Shown here: positions 1 to 11,302 of the stretch, in pieces
Numbering within the stretch: the first letter of the stretch is position 1
Layout: the number at the start of each line of letters is the position of its first letter
Assembly (NCBI RefSeq): GCF_028640845.1
Contig: NC_080540.1
Location: 139,151,420-139,215,419, forward strand
Direction of reading: 5' to 3'
From: Ahaetulla prasina
Taxonomy: Eukaryota; Chordata; Lepidosauria; Squamata; Colubridae
Length of the DNA: 64,000 nt
Made by a program: the position numbers and the translations under genes
The notes under the pieces: model-generated
Databases searched by the model: none
Seen by the model: only the letters and a program-made list of their open reading frames with translations
What the model was told of the DNA's origin: nothing

Positions 1-354
1 TGAATGCAGTATTCCAAATGTGGCCTTACCAAGGCATTATAAAGTGCTATTAACACTTCACGTGATCTTGATTCTATCCCTCCGTTTCGCAGCCCAGAAC
101 TGTGTTGGCTTTTTTGGCAGCTGCTGCACACTGCTGGCTCATATCTAACTGGTTGTCCACTAGGACTCCAAGATCCCCCTCACAGTTACTACTATTGAGC
201 AAGGTACCACATATACGGTACCTGTGCATTTTTTTTTTTGCCTAAATGTAGAACCTTATTTTTTTCACTGTTGAATTTCATTTTGTTAGATAGCGCCCAA
301 CGTTCAAGTCTGTCAAGATCCTTCTGTATCTTGAGCCTATCTTCTGGAGTGTTG
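1..354 (-). mobile_element. CR1-like LINE fragment, RT C-terminal region
   Basis: Read on the minus strand this encodes the region just after the reverse transcriptase core of a CR1-group LINE: LERW, then NKMKFNSEK, KVLHLG, and finally RPHLEYCI at the window edge, where the element runs off. Small indels break the frame, so it is dead. It stops abruptly at about 354, where an LTR-like sequence begins. Whether that sequence inserted into it or the two were joined by deletion is not resolved, because I see no matching CR1 sequence on the far side. Confidence 0.8.
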
Positions 355-355
355 G

Positions 356-846
356 CTGTTTCTTTCATTCACACTCAGCAGAGTCTTTCAAGGGAGAATT
401 TATAGCCACAGACCTTATCTGGCTTGGAGAGCTGCCAGGCCGATATCTTCAAAACTTGGCAAGGAGTCTCGGAGAGTCACAAACCAATTAGGCGAACTAA
501 TTGTCTCCTGAAAACTCCACTCCCCTTTTACCCGTCTTTTATTCCCTCTGGGAGGGACCATTCATCGTCCACCCAAGTCGACCCTTGTTCTTAAGCTGTT
601 TCCTTCATCTGGCAACTCTGTGCATGCGCACACTGGGAACAGGCTCCATCTGTTTGTCTGCCTCACTGATGTCTGACTCTGAAGGCAGCTGATAACTGGC
701 ATCCGGCCCTGGCCCCCTCTCTGCCTCCGATGCAGAGCCCTCATCAGAGCCTTCCCCAGACTCCAGGACTGGCCCATGTTCCTCACCAACCTCCTCACTG
801 TCCGAATCTGCTGCCAGCTCTGCTGGCCACTGGCGGGCCACAACAG
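356..846 (-). mobile_element. LTR-like sequence (LTR retrotransposon remnant)
   Basis: On the minus strand it begins TGTTGTGGCCCGCC and ends near AAAGAAACA, which fits TG...CA LTR termini. Towards its end lies a TATAAAT box inside GGCTATAAATTCTCCC. Further upstream it holds an acidic open frame (605-928, rich in S, E, D and G) that is more likely chance coding inside a GC-rich LTR than a gene. No TSD was found, and internal coding sequence, a primer binding site and a polypurine tract are not convincing. It could be a solo LTR or a piece of a Gypsy-type element; the family is not assigned. Confidence 0.45.
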
Positions 847-849
847 CTA

Positions 850-2562
850 AGAGAGGGTACTGGAAGACTGCATGAGTGTGATTCAACAGGTCGTGTTTCC
901 TTGATTTGGGGATACAACCTCTGGACATAGTCTCTTACAGCCTTTTACATTCACACCTTGTAAAGCATGACAAGCAATGGTGCAGAGAGTACTTTCAAAA
1001 GTCTGTATAAGACCATTATTGGGCTTAATAAACTCACGAATAGGCCCTCTGTTTGGCTCCTCTCCTGGAGCTGAATCGTCTGTCCCTTTTCAATCCTTTG
1101 CTCCTTGGATATGTGACCTAACCAGCGTTATTACCCTTGGGTTATTATTATCATAAATCCTTCTGGTTTCACCCGTTCCATTTACATTAAATATAGTCCC
1201 TGTTACAATTGCCTAAATGAGCTTTCAGGAGAGGAGAGCTCTTTGCATTATTTAAAGCAGGCTTAAAAATAAGGATAAAGAAGCAAATTACCTCCTCTGC
1301 TGGCTTTTTAATTTTTTTTTTTATGTGCTGGGGGTGGGTGGGCGGTAGGAGAAACAAAGCCTATAATTCAACTTTTGCTTTTCTTTGAGTGCCCTAGCAA
1401 TTTCCTGATAAGCTCTAATGTCGTGATTCACTTATCAAGAGTGTTGTTCTTACGGAGAACAATATGGGAAGAGGTTAAGGTAATGGGACCCCCATGAAAA
1501 TAGAATACTACTGTCCTGTGGACTGGACCAAGCAAGTGTCTGCAATAATTCCCAAACAAGTTGCTCAGAGCTGATACCTGTTCAAAGTTACCGTCTTTTA
1601 TCCTGCAATGCGTTCTGCAGAAAAATATTTCTGGCTTCACCCGCTCTATTTCCTTTCTGACATTTTTGACCCTCCTGTCTTCCTCATCTTACATGCACGA
1701 TGGAAACCCGCTAAAGGGAGAATACAAGGATCAGTCTGCAAATGACAAACATTCGCAGTTCATTAGGAAAATATGGCAGGTTGACTCTTCCTGTTGTCAT
1801 TATTGTGAAGTCCAGAGAGCTGGCCCCGTTCAGACATTTCTTGCTTTGGCATCAGAAATGAACTTGGCATCTTGCAGCTAAAGGGATGACCTTGAATTCA
1901 AGCAAGCAAGAGAGCCCAAAGCAAGCAGTTCTACTTCAAGGACCGGTAGAAAAACAATCGTGATGTTTACAAAAGACCAGGATACTGAGCAGAGTCAGTC
2001 CATTTGCCACACAGTGGAAACAGCCTCAGTTGGATGACTTCAGTGTCAGGGAAGGAGACTGAGATGGCTAATTGCTTTATTTATTACAATTACGTTTTTG
2101 CTATTAGGAAGAAAGAGAGATGATTTTTAGCTTCTGGTACCAAAATAACTTGGCAATAAAGTGTGCGATGGGATCATTTATACACTCACATTCTGCTCTA
2201 CCATGGCAGCAAAAGATTCTGAATGTGAACACAGGTTAAAGAGGGAGGTTTAAACTAAGGGTAACTTTCTCCAATCAAGCTTCCTTTGCATGTGTGGAAT
2301 TCACTTCCCAGAATTTCCCAGTTTGCTAAAGATTTGGGGAAATGAAGTTCACACATTTGGAAGCTGTCCCGGTTGAGGAAAGGCTGTATAGGCTGTGTGT
2401 TGTGCTGAGATAATCCAAGGCCAGCTTTCGGTAGTGTTTTTTTTTTCTTCCTTCAATGGTGTGATTAGGACGGTGATATGAAAGTAAGTCATCGAAATGA
2501 CTGGGGGAATTTCCATGCCACCTTAAGATAAAAAAGTTCATAGTTTTTTTGGGATTATGACT
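850..2562. other. No recognisable gene or repeat
   Basis: Unique-looking AT-rich sequence. Short open frames at 1428-1640, 1561-1881 and 2326-2667 show no domain, coding bias or start context that I can support. Confidence 0.5.
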
Positions 2563-3008
2563 TACCATATTTTTGGGAGTATATGACGTACCTTTTTCCC
2601 CCCAAAAAAGAGGGTGAAAATCTCGGTGCATTTTATACTCCGAATGTATCCCCACCCAGCTTCTCAAACGGAGGTTTCAGAGGCTGAAAAAAGCATCCGA
2701 AATGAAGCTTCAGAAAAAAATCCCCCAAACAGAGCTTCAGAGGCTTTTTTTCTGAAGCTGTTTCGGAGACTTTCAGAGGCAGAAAAAAACGTTTTTTCTC
2801 AAAGGAGTTTCAGAAGTTTCAGAGGCAGGAAAAAAAGCCAAAAAAAGCAAGGCACAGAGCTCACAACCAAGGAACCTGTTGCTAAAATTCACCTCTGGGG
2901 ACAGCTGATTGGGGGTATTCCGGAAGGCCCATCCACGTGTCAATCAGTTTTTTTCTTATTTTCTTCCCCAAAAACTAAGGTGCGTCTTATACTCCAAAAA
3001 ATAAGGTA
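2563..3008. mobile_element. Non-autonomous DNA transposon with terminal inverted repeats
   Basis: The left end (TACCATATTTTTGGGAGTAT) and the reverse complement of the right end (TACCTTATTTTTTGGAGTAT) match over about 30 bases with a few differences. The next bases, gacgtacc and gacgcacc, also match. The 446-bp element has no transposase. Its middle is built from repeated GTTTCAGAGGC and GAAGCTTCAG blocks in both orientations. I do not see a clear TSD, so the superfamily stays open. The open frame 2614-3066 is a by-product of these repeats. Confidence 0.75.
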
Positions 3009-4012
3009 CTCACTCCTGCTCAAAAGATACCTGTTAGAAGTTAAGAAGCTGCTCAGCATGGATTGATAGGTAGATGTCAGAGGCCTTTGTCTGAAGACTG
3101 GCAAAAGCCGAAGAGATTGTGAAAAGTTTTTGGAGAGGAAGAACACTTGTTAGCTAGAAAATTCAGCTGCATAAAATAGGAGTGTTCCCTGGATAGGAAA
3201 TGTTGCAGAAGTCACCATGTTTATATTTGCATTTATGTCACTAGATGTGTCACCTATGTCACATTCACTCTAATTGTGATATGAGATTGGCCTTCCATGA
3301 CCACCTGATTTCCATTATAAAGCAGATTCTAGTCTCTGTGTTAGCATTTTGGCCTGCTATACATATAGATTTCATAACTTGACCTACCATTCCAGTGAGA
3401 GTCAAGGATCAGTGCTTGATAGTGCAGCTCCAGCTCTTCACCACCTGGTAGTGTGATGCTGCCCAGAGTTACTGCCTTAGTCTTCTTCCCATCATGCTAA
3501 GCATGATGTTCAATTTGCAGCTAAGTAGGCTTTGCTTAGAATGCTTTGTTCTATGGTGCGTGTGGCAGATTGACCTTTCATTCAATAAGCGTGATAGATG
3601 AATGTGTTTATTTCCTATATTCAGAACAGGAAACACCCTCATATTGCTTTTACAAGATTGCAAAATGGTTGTATTATCAGCATTATCATATGGAATTAGC
3701 ACTGAGCAGGTGCAAGGTGGAAAATATTATTAGTACCAAGAGCAACAATTTCTCCTCACACCCCTTATTTGAAAGCTAACCATTCAGATGGAAGCTGCCA
3801 ATGTCTATAAACGGCTTGCAGGTGGAATGTGAAATGTTTTTTTGCAACGTTGGCAAACAATGCTGCCGAATTATAAAACCAACTGTGGTTATTCAATAAA
3901 ACATGGTTAGACAAACCATAGATTAGAACAGGGGTTTTAAACTCAAGTCATCATGAGGAGTAATTCATTGGCTACAACATTGAATCCTTTTCATACATTG
4001 GTACAAAAGTCT
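3009..4012. other. No recognisable gene; short palindromic AT-rich patch
   Basis: Unique-looking sequence. Around 3870-3935 the words aaccaactgtggtt and acatggttagacaaaccat form small dyads that may be a remnant of a further inverted-repeat element, but the ends are not defined. Confidence 0.4.
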
Positions 4013-4204
4013 TTGAATGATTGATTATGTGCCATTGAGCCAGTGTCAACTCTTGGTGATCCCACAGATAGATCTTCTTCAGGGTGATCTGCCCCAGTCT
4101 GGCCTTTGAGATCTTCTAAATGTGCACCCATCACTGCTGTAATTGATGCCATCCATCTTGCTCCTGGTTGTCCTCTTCACTTTCTTTCCACCTTTCCCAC
4201 CATA

Positions 4205-4466
4205 AAAAAATACCCATCTATGGGCTCCACCTGTGACTCCCCAAAGCCCATGTTGAAGCGCCAATCGCCGGATCCATAGTATTAGCCGCCATTTTACTAA
4301 AACTGGGCGGCTACGGTATAATCCGCATAATACAAACACTCCCAACAATAAAAACAGACTTATTCCTACCATTTATCGTTCTATCGCTCTGAGGAGCAAC
4401 ACTGGCCAGCCTAACATGCCTACAACAAACCGACCTAAAATCACTAATCGCATATTCATCAATTAG
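4205..4466 (+). pseudogene. ND4: NUMT: nuclear copy of part of mitochondrial ND4
   Basis: In the vertebrate mitochondrial code the plus strand reads without a stop from about 4207: [57 protein letters not shown] and [10 protein letters not shown]. This is the central part of NADH dehydrogenase subunit 4, a complex I membrane subunit. Two tryptophans are written TGA and several methionines ATA, so the nuclear code would stop early. The GC-poor, C-rich and A-rich coding strand is typical mitochondrial base use and unlike its surroundings. Both sides are antisense BovB sequence: cctttcccaccat on the left and tctccagagagc on the right belong to adjoining parts of that LINE. About 87 codons are covered. 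The intact mitochondrial frame suggests a fairly recent insertion. Confidence 0.93.
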
Positions 4467-5254
4467 CTTCTCCAGAGAGCTTTGCATAAGGGGTCTAGAA
4501 TACGATCGTTTAAATCTGGTCATTTGTGCCTTGAATGAAAACTCTGGGTTGATATGTACCATGTTCCTTTGTTTGTTTTCTTAACTATTCCTGATAGTCT
4601 TAGGCATGTTCTCCAAGAGCAAAGTTCAAAAGCATCCATGTTATTTCTCTCCTGTTTCTGCAATGCCCAACTTCAGCTTTCATGAGGTATCGTAGGAAAG
4701 ACCATTTCCAATCTTTGTAGACATAGAAATATCATGGCATCTGAATATATTTTCCAAACCTTTTGCTATTAGGGAGAAAGCCATGTTACTGTATCTACCA
4801 CATTAGCCTGTGGCATGTTTTCATGACTGATGGTTCCTTTACTATTAATTAAAGAGCAGAATCTATGCATCAATTTTGCATCTTCATTATCAATTCTAAA
4901 GCTGGATGCTCTATCCGTTGTCATTAGTTCTATATATTTGATCCCATTTTTTTTCTCACTCCGTTCCTTGATTTTTAATTACTAAAGCTTGCAATCATTT
5001 ACATTTTCAGCTATCGCAGTTGTGTCACTGGCATAACACTGATTATTGATGCTTTTTTCCTTCCAGTTTTTAAACCACGTGTGTCTGCTTCTAATCCATT
5101 TCCTATGTGCATATTTCTTAAATAGGCTGAACAAACAAGGAGAAATAAAGTTTCATTCTTTTGCTGACCTGGAGTCTCCTTTGCCGTATTTTATCCGGAA
5201 AGTGGCTTTCAGTCTTGTCCATGGCTTTTACGTGAGGACATTTTACTATGAAGA
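4467..5254 (-). pseudogene. BovB/RTE reverse transcriptase segment, catalytically altered
   Basis: This antisense stretch corresponds to the RT core and following region of the BovB element. At 5024-5035 the minus strand reads TAT GCC AGT GAC, giving YASD where active RTs have YADD, followed by TTAIAEN. The second position of the acidic pair is thus lost, and the frame is broken elsewhere, so no active enzyme is expected. The reading frame continues into the segments at 5511-5555 and 11197-11302 once the insertions are set aside. Confidence 0.7.
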
Positions 5255-5510
5255 TCCCCCCCCACCAAAAAATACCCAAAGCTTTAACCAAAAACTATCT
5301 ACTATTGACCTCACCCCATTCCTAAGAGGTCTGTAAGGGGCGTGCATAAGAGCACCAACGTGCCTACCGTTCCTGTCCTAATGTTCCCTTTGTATACAAT
5401 TTCATACAGCTATTACATACTTATGAATATATTTATGTTTATATATTGTATAGTTATCTCATGCTTATGCTTATATATAATGTTGTGACAAATAAATAAA
5501 TAAAATAAAT
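5255..5510 (+). mobile_element. L2-like LINE, 5'-truncated 3' end
   Basis: It begins within the last codons of the LINE protein (NQKLSTIDLTPFLRGL then stop), followed by a 3' UTR with CGTGCATAAGAGCAC, CTACCGTTCCTGTCCTA and TGTTGTGACAAATAAATAAA, ending in an AAATA-type tail. The same 3' end recurs in this window at 25893, 31713, 41027, 43590 and 45480, always on the plus strand. It interrupts the BovB between catggcttttacgtgagg and gtgatattttggg. The clade (L2, Rex1 or another CR1-group lineage) cannot be settled by eye. Confidence 0.8.
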
Positions 5511-5542
5511 GTGATATTTTGGGATTCCCATTTTCCTAAGGT

Positions 5543-5555
5543 CAACCTACATTTG
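5543..5555. repeat. Target-site duplication of L1 copy A
   Basis: CAACCTACATTTG at 5543-5555 is repeated exactly at 11184-11196, directly after the A-rich tail of L1 copy A. A 13-bp duplication fits target-primed insertion of a full-length L1. Confidence 0.92.
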
Positions 5556-6148
5556 GGACTTCCGGTGGCGCCACGTCTTCGCTGAGCTCCTAATTAAAGG
5601 GGCTCCGCACTGAACATCGTAAAAGCCAGGAAAAGCCGGCTTTAATCTTTTTCCCTGGATGAAAGGGAAAAGATAAGAGCTGCGGGGGTGTAGTGGTAGA
5701 CCTCCCCAGGGGCTTTGTTTTTAATTAAGCAGAGCCCTGAGGGTTGACGGTCCCATAAATATTCCTGCCATAAGCTCCGACTTCAGTGCGTACCTGCAAA
5801 AGCAGGAAAAGAAGAAGGTGTCCATCTCTGCTATTTGTCTTATCTTTATGGATCTCTTTAAGCAGACGGAATGAGTGCGAGCGAACAATTACTGGATTGC
5901 AAGTATTTTTGATTTCTTGACTTCTACCCCTTTAAAAAGAGAAACTTTTTTTTCTTTGTTTCAACTGACTCTTTAAGATGGCGCCTGAAAGGGAGTGAAA
6001 GTGACGAATGGAATTCTAAACAGCCTGTGTAACTAAGAAGATAAGAAATGTTATGTGTGGATTCTAATGAAGTGAAGTGAGCTTTCCTATACTTAAAGGG
6101 GAAAAGAGAAGTTTTTAGACTTATATTTTGTGAATTTTAAAAACTGAA
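5556..6148 (+). promoter_or_regulatory. L1 copy A 5' UTR, probable internal promoter
   Basis: This is 593 bases of moderately GC-rich leader starting GGACTTCCGGTGGCGCCACG. AAGATGGCG at 5974-5982 matches the core of a YY1 site; the corresponding place in copy B (near 12608) reads AAAATGGCG. YY1 sites direct transcription start in primate L1s. That the same holds here is inference, as the site lies well inside the leader. Confidence 0.4.
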
Positions 6149-7216
6149 ATGGCTACTAAACCACCTAAGACTGGGGGTAGAAGGGGTTCTGAACCAGCTT
6201 TAGAAGATTTGATTAAAGAGCAAGGGAAAGTGTTTGAAGAAAGGTTTAAGGAGATTATGGATAATAATGAGAAAATAAGAGAATAAATAAAAGAGAATAA
6301 TAAAAAAATAAGAGAAGATATTTTGATGGCTTTTCAAGGTTTGGCAAAAAGACTGGAGGTGGTGGAGGAGGAGGTGCAAGAAATTGTTCAGTCAAATCAA
6401 CAAATAGAAAATAGAATGGGGGGAATGCAAATCAAATTGGACAAAAATGAAGATCAAGTGGTGGTGATGCAGTATAGAATGATGGAAGGAGCTCTGAGAA
6501 TTAGGGGCTTGAATGAGGAGAAAGGGGAAGATTTAAAAAAATTTTTATCAGAAGCTCTGGCTGAATTTATTGAACTTGATCCACAAGAGGTTGCTTATCA
6601 AATTGACAAAATTTATAGAGTTAATTCCTGGATTGCTAGGCAAAAGAAACTTCCTAGAGACATTGTGGTTTATTTTTTGAAAAGAACAGTGAGGAATCAA
6701 ATTTTGCAAGTTGCTTTTCAGAAAAACTTGAAAATAGGAGAACAGGAGCTGAAGGTCTTGAAAGAGATTCCTCCCAAGATGTTAAGGGATAGAAAGGACT
6801 TTACATTTTTTACACAAGAACTTAAGAAATACCAGATTCAATTTAGATGGGAGGTTCCAGTTGGTTTGACAGTGTATTATCAAGGAAGAAGATATCGTAT
6901 TGACACAGTGCTTAAGGCCAAAGATTTTCTTTCCACCGTGCTGAAACTTGAAGTAGAAATAATAGAAAAAAGAATTCAAGAGTCTCAAATGGCTGTGGAA
7001 GCTGAGGTGATTCCAGTGATGATACCATCTGAGGAACAACCACAAGAACAAAGATTGACGAGGGGAGCCCTTAAGCATAAAGAAAAGGAGCAACAAACTC
7101 AAAGTAAAGTTCAGGATTCTGCTACAGAAGCGGTGGGAGGAGCACGGCCGAAGATACGGGAGGACGATCTTCAGCTGATCGCTCAAAAGCTTCAGCAGGC
7201 CACTAATGGCAAATAA
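6149..7216 (+). pseudogene. L1 ORF1 protein, one premature stop
   Basis: The start is ATG at 6149 (MATKPPKTGGRRGSEP), matching the start of ORF1 in copy B. A TAA at 6284-6286 (codon 46) interrupts the frame, which then stays open to the stop at 7214-7216. After a charged N-terminus come a coiled coil (roughly residues 58-110, with heptad hydrophobics in LAKRLEVVEEEVQEIV), an RRM-like segment with ALRIRGLNEE, and a basic C-terminal domain with NSWIARQKKLPRDIVVYF. ORF1 proteins trimerise through the coiled coil and bind L1 RNA. Apart from the stop the frame is clean, so the loss is probably recent. It overlaps the ORF2 start. Confidence 0.88.
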
Positions 7217-10200
7217 AATCTTGACTTGGAATGTCAATGGTTTGAATTCAGCTCAGAAGAGAAGAAAAATATTTCATTATTTGAGACAATTTAAAAATGT
7301 GATTTGCTTACAAGAAACGCATATTAAATTATCAGATCAAAAGTACTTAATAAACTCAAAGTTAGGTAAACATTTTGTTGCTTCAGCTTTGGAGAAAAAA
7401 CATGGCATAGTGGTTTATTTGAGAAAAGATATACCAGCCAAGTTAATAGAGGCAGATATTCACGGAAGATATATTGCTATTGAACTTACAATAGAAACAA
7501 AAAGGACTCTCTTGTTTGGTATATATGCACCCAATCAGCAACAAGAAAAATTTTATAGAATGTTATATGATAAGTTGATTCTATGGGATTATAAATCGTG
7601 CATTATATTGGGAGATTGGAATGGAGTAATAGATACACGAAAGGACAAGAGAATTTCTTCCAAGAAGATACCTGCACACGCAAAGCTGCCTAAATCCTTT
7701 TTTGACATGATAGAAGATTTCGAGTTGAGAGATGTATGGAGATTGCGGAATTTGGAGGAAAGAGACTATACTTTTTTCTCTGATAGGCATCAATCCTTCT
7801 CATGTATTGATTTTATTTTAATTTCTAATGATTTGCTTTTTAGGGTGAAGAAAACTAAGATATTTCCAAGATGTTTGTCTGATCATAGTCCTGTTTGGAT
7901 GGAATTGCAATATGGAAAAGAAGGTAGAAGAACTTGGAGATTAAATGAAAATTTGTTTAGATATCAGGATAATGTAAATCAATGTAAAAAGCAGATGAAA
8001 GAATTTTTTGATTATAATTTGAATAATGAAACATCGATAGAAATGGTTTGGGACGCCAGTAAAGCTTTTATGAGAGGTGTATTAATATATATTAATAATA
8101 GACAGAGAAATAAGCAACAAAGACAGCGTAGGTATCTAGAAGAGGAAATTATAAGAAACAACAATTATTAATACATAACCTACATGATCAAAAACTTAAA
8201 GATGCAATAAAGTTATTACAGAATCAATTTAATATGATAATGGCTGATCAGGTGGCAACAAATATACAATATGCCAAACATAATACTTTTTGTAATGCAA
8301 ATAGACCTGCTAGATGGTTAGCATACACCTTAAGGAAAAGCCAAAAACAACGTACTATAGAAAAAATAGAATATAAAGGCAAAGAGAGATATCAACAGGA
8401 TAAAATCAAAAAAGCTTTTTTAGAATATTATACAAATTTATATCTTAAAGATAATATATTGAATAGGGATATTGATAATTATTTGAAGGAATATAAGGTT
8501 AAAAATTTAACTTTAGAACAAACGGAAGAACTGAATCGGCCTATAACCTCTGAAGAAATTATTTTGGTAATTAAACAATTAAAAATGGGGAAAACTCCTG
8601 GTACGGATGGGCTCACAGTTAGTTATTATAGGAATTTACAGGATGAGATGTTAGGTCCACTTAAGGAATTATTTAATCAGATACAACTAGGAGGGGGAAT
8701 TCCCCCCTCATGGAGAACCTCTTTTATTTCATTGATACCAAAAGAGGAACAGGATTGTTCTAAACCTGGGAATTATAGACCAATTTCACTTTTAAATAAT
8801 GATTATAAGATTTTTGTTAAAATAATAGTTAATAGATTAATGTTGATTCTGCAGCGAAGAATTCATAATGATCAATCTGGATTTATAAAAGGGAGACAGA
8901 TGAAGAATAATGTTAGGCAGATTGTTAATTTACTGGAGTATCTAGAAAAGAAAAATTTTATTCCAGCAGCATTTATCTTTCTCGATGCAGAGAAAGCTTT
9001 TGATCGATTGCATTGGGATTTTTTATTTAAATTAATAGAAAAGATGCAATTTGGAGATGGTTTTATAAGAATAATTAGGGCAATTTATGGAGAGCAAACA
9101 GCACAGATTATAATCAATGGTAGCTTAACAGAACCTTTTAAGATTGCGAAAGGAACAAGACAGGGATGTCCTTTATCACCATTATTGTTTATTTTAACTC
9201 TAGAACCATTATTGGATAAAATACGAGAAGCAAAGGAGATAGAGGGAATTAGAGTTAGACAACATGAATATAAGCTAAGAGCTTTTGCAGATGACCTGGT
9301 GTTTACTTTAACAAACCCTATAAATTCTAGTAAATCTTTGTTGGAAATAATTGATCAATATGGGAAGGTTTCAGGGTTTAAGGTAAATCAGAAAAAGACA
9401 AAAGTGATAATAAAAAATATGGCCAGACAACAGAAAGAAAAACTAGAGGAAATAACAGGATTTGAAATTGTAAAGAAGGTTAAGTACTTAGGGGTTTATA
9501 TTACATCGTCAAATGTGAAATTGTATAAGAATAACTATGAGTTTTTATGGCAAAAAGTTCAGAAGGAGTTGATTGTTTGGAAAAAATTGCAATTATCTTT
9601 GCTGGGGAGAATTGCTGCTATTAAAATGAATGTTTTACCTAGATTTTTATTCCTCTTTCAGATGATACCAATAATTAAGAAAGATAAGAATCTTGAGGAA
9701 TGGCAGAAGGGAATTAATAAATTTATATGGGAAGGTAAAAAAGCTAGGATTAAAATGAAAATAATTCAAGATTCTCGGGAAAGGGGAGGTTTAAAAATGC
9801 CCAATTTTAAATTATACTATGAAGCAGCTGCTCTCTCTGCAATAAGTGATTGGTTTAATTTAATAGAGGAAAGAATTTTGAATATAGAAGGTTATGATTT
9901 GCTATATGGATGGCATGCATATCTAATTTATGACAAAAAAGTGGATAAGGCCTTTAAAAATCATGTGCTAAGAACTGCTCTTCTGCATGTTTGGAAAAAA
10001 TACTCTTATAAACTAAATTATAAGGTTCCTATATGGGCAAGTCCTAGACATACAATAGAGAACATAAATATAGAACAGAATCAGGAAATGATTACATATA
10101 AAGATCTTTTGTATACTGAAAGAGGTAATTTGCAATTAAAATCTCTGCACGTATTAAAAGAGGAAGGGAAAAATTATACTTGGTTTCAATATGAGCAACT

Positions 10201-10954
10201 ACGTGCTAGATGGAAGGAAGATCAGAAAATTGGTATAGAGCAGAACGAGGGAAATTTGGTAAAGCAAATTAGAAATCAGTCTCAGGAGCATATAAAGAGA
10301 TTGTATAATGTGTTACTTGAAATAGATTCTGAAAGGGACTTGGTAAAGGACTGTATGATAAAGTGGGCACAAAATTTTCAGGAGCCAATATTATTGGAAA
10401 CTTGGGAAAAAATTTGGGTTAGAAATGTTAAATTCACGAGGCACAGAATCTGAGGGAAAATTTTTATAAAATGTTTTATAGATGGCATTTAGATCCTAAA
10501 AAATTATCGTGTATGTATCCAGATATGCAAGCAAAATGTTGGAGATGTAATTGTGATGACGCTACATATTTTCACATTTGGTGGACTTGTAAGGATATAA
10601 AGGCCTTTTGGATAAAAATTTGGTGGATTTTACAAAATGTTTTTAAAAAGAAGATAAAGTTCCTGCATAATTTTTTTGTTGGGAATTATTACGGATTGTA
10701 CAGTAATTGAGACTAAATTGATTTTAAACCTAATAACAGCAGCAAGATTACTAATAGGACAATACTGGAAGAAAAAAGAAGTACCTACAATAGAAGAATG
10801 GATATTGAAGGTTGCCAATTTGGCTGAGATGGCGAAGATCTCAGCCTTTTTGAAAGACAATACGCAAGAAAGATACTTAAAGGAATGGAAAAAATGGATT
10901 GATTATATTCAACGTAGATACCAGACTAAGAGTTATCAGACTGTTTTTGAATGA
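7206..10954 (+). pseudogene. L1 ORF2: endonuclease and reverse transcriptase, three frameshifts
   Basis: ATG at 7206 lies 11 bases inside the end of ORF1. The APE-type endonuclease comes first (WNVNGLNS, LQETH, LGDWNGVID, SDHSPVW), then the reverse transcriptase ([14 protein letters not shown] at 9284-9295), then the C-terminal cysteine region CWRCNCDD...HIWWTC near 10540-10590. Comparison with copy B places frameshifts near 8157 (-1), 10440 (-1) and 10670 (-2). A three-base loss removes one residue just before VICLQETH. Without the shifts the protein would be about 1250 residues, the usual size for L1 ORF2. The enzyme nicks target DNA and copies L1 RNA at the nick. Confidence 0.92.
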
Positions 10955-11084
10955 TTATGATGTATTATTCTTGATTGTTTTTGGGGGAAGTTAGGAATTG
11001 ATGATTGTAGGGGTATAATTAGGTTGGGATGAAAATTTTTTAGCATATGTTTGTTTTATTTTTAACTATACCTTGTGCCCGTTC

Positions 11085-11183
11085 CGGGAAGTTGGGGGGG
11101 GGGAGGGGGGTTGTGAAGGGAGGGGAGAGGAGGGGGGGAAAGGGGAAAAAATTTTTGTAAAACTTTTTGAATAAAAAAAACAA
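11085..11183 (+). other. L1 copy A 3' UTR G-rich tract and tail
   Basis: The coding strand carries a long run of G blocks (about 11091-11146) followed by aaaaaatttttg and a short A-rich tail. Equivalent tracts occur in copies B (17573-17640) and C (63617-63670), although their exact sequence differs. Mammalian L1s also hold a G-rich polypurine tract able to form quadruplexes at this place. Confidence 0.7.
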
Positions 11184-11302
11184 CAACCTACATTTGAGCA
11201 GGATCCACACAATTGAAGACCTTTCTAGAATCAATGAAAGACATGTTTACTTTTTGTTTGTAGTTAGTGGCTTTCTCAACTGCCCAGCATGCATTGGCAG
11301 CA

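Larger units (their letters stand above)
5556..11183 (+). mobile_element. L1 LINE copy A, full length, inactive
   Basis: It contains a 5' UTR (5556-6148), ORF1 (6149-7216), ORF2 (7206-10954), a 3' UTR with a G-rich polypurine tract, and a short A-rich tail at about 11172-11183, all between 13-bp TSDs. ORF1 has one in-frame stop and ORF2 three frameshifts, so it can no longer move by itself. It is a relative of copy B (12178-17687) and copy C (63052-63711) but differs from both more than they differ from each other. It inserted into an antisense BovB. Confidence 0.93.

Noticed and set aside
4079..4562. Minus-strand open frames across the NUMT
   Set aside because: The true frame is on the plus strand in the mitochondrial code; the minus frames are shadows joined to LINE sequence.
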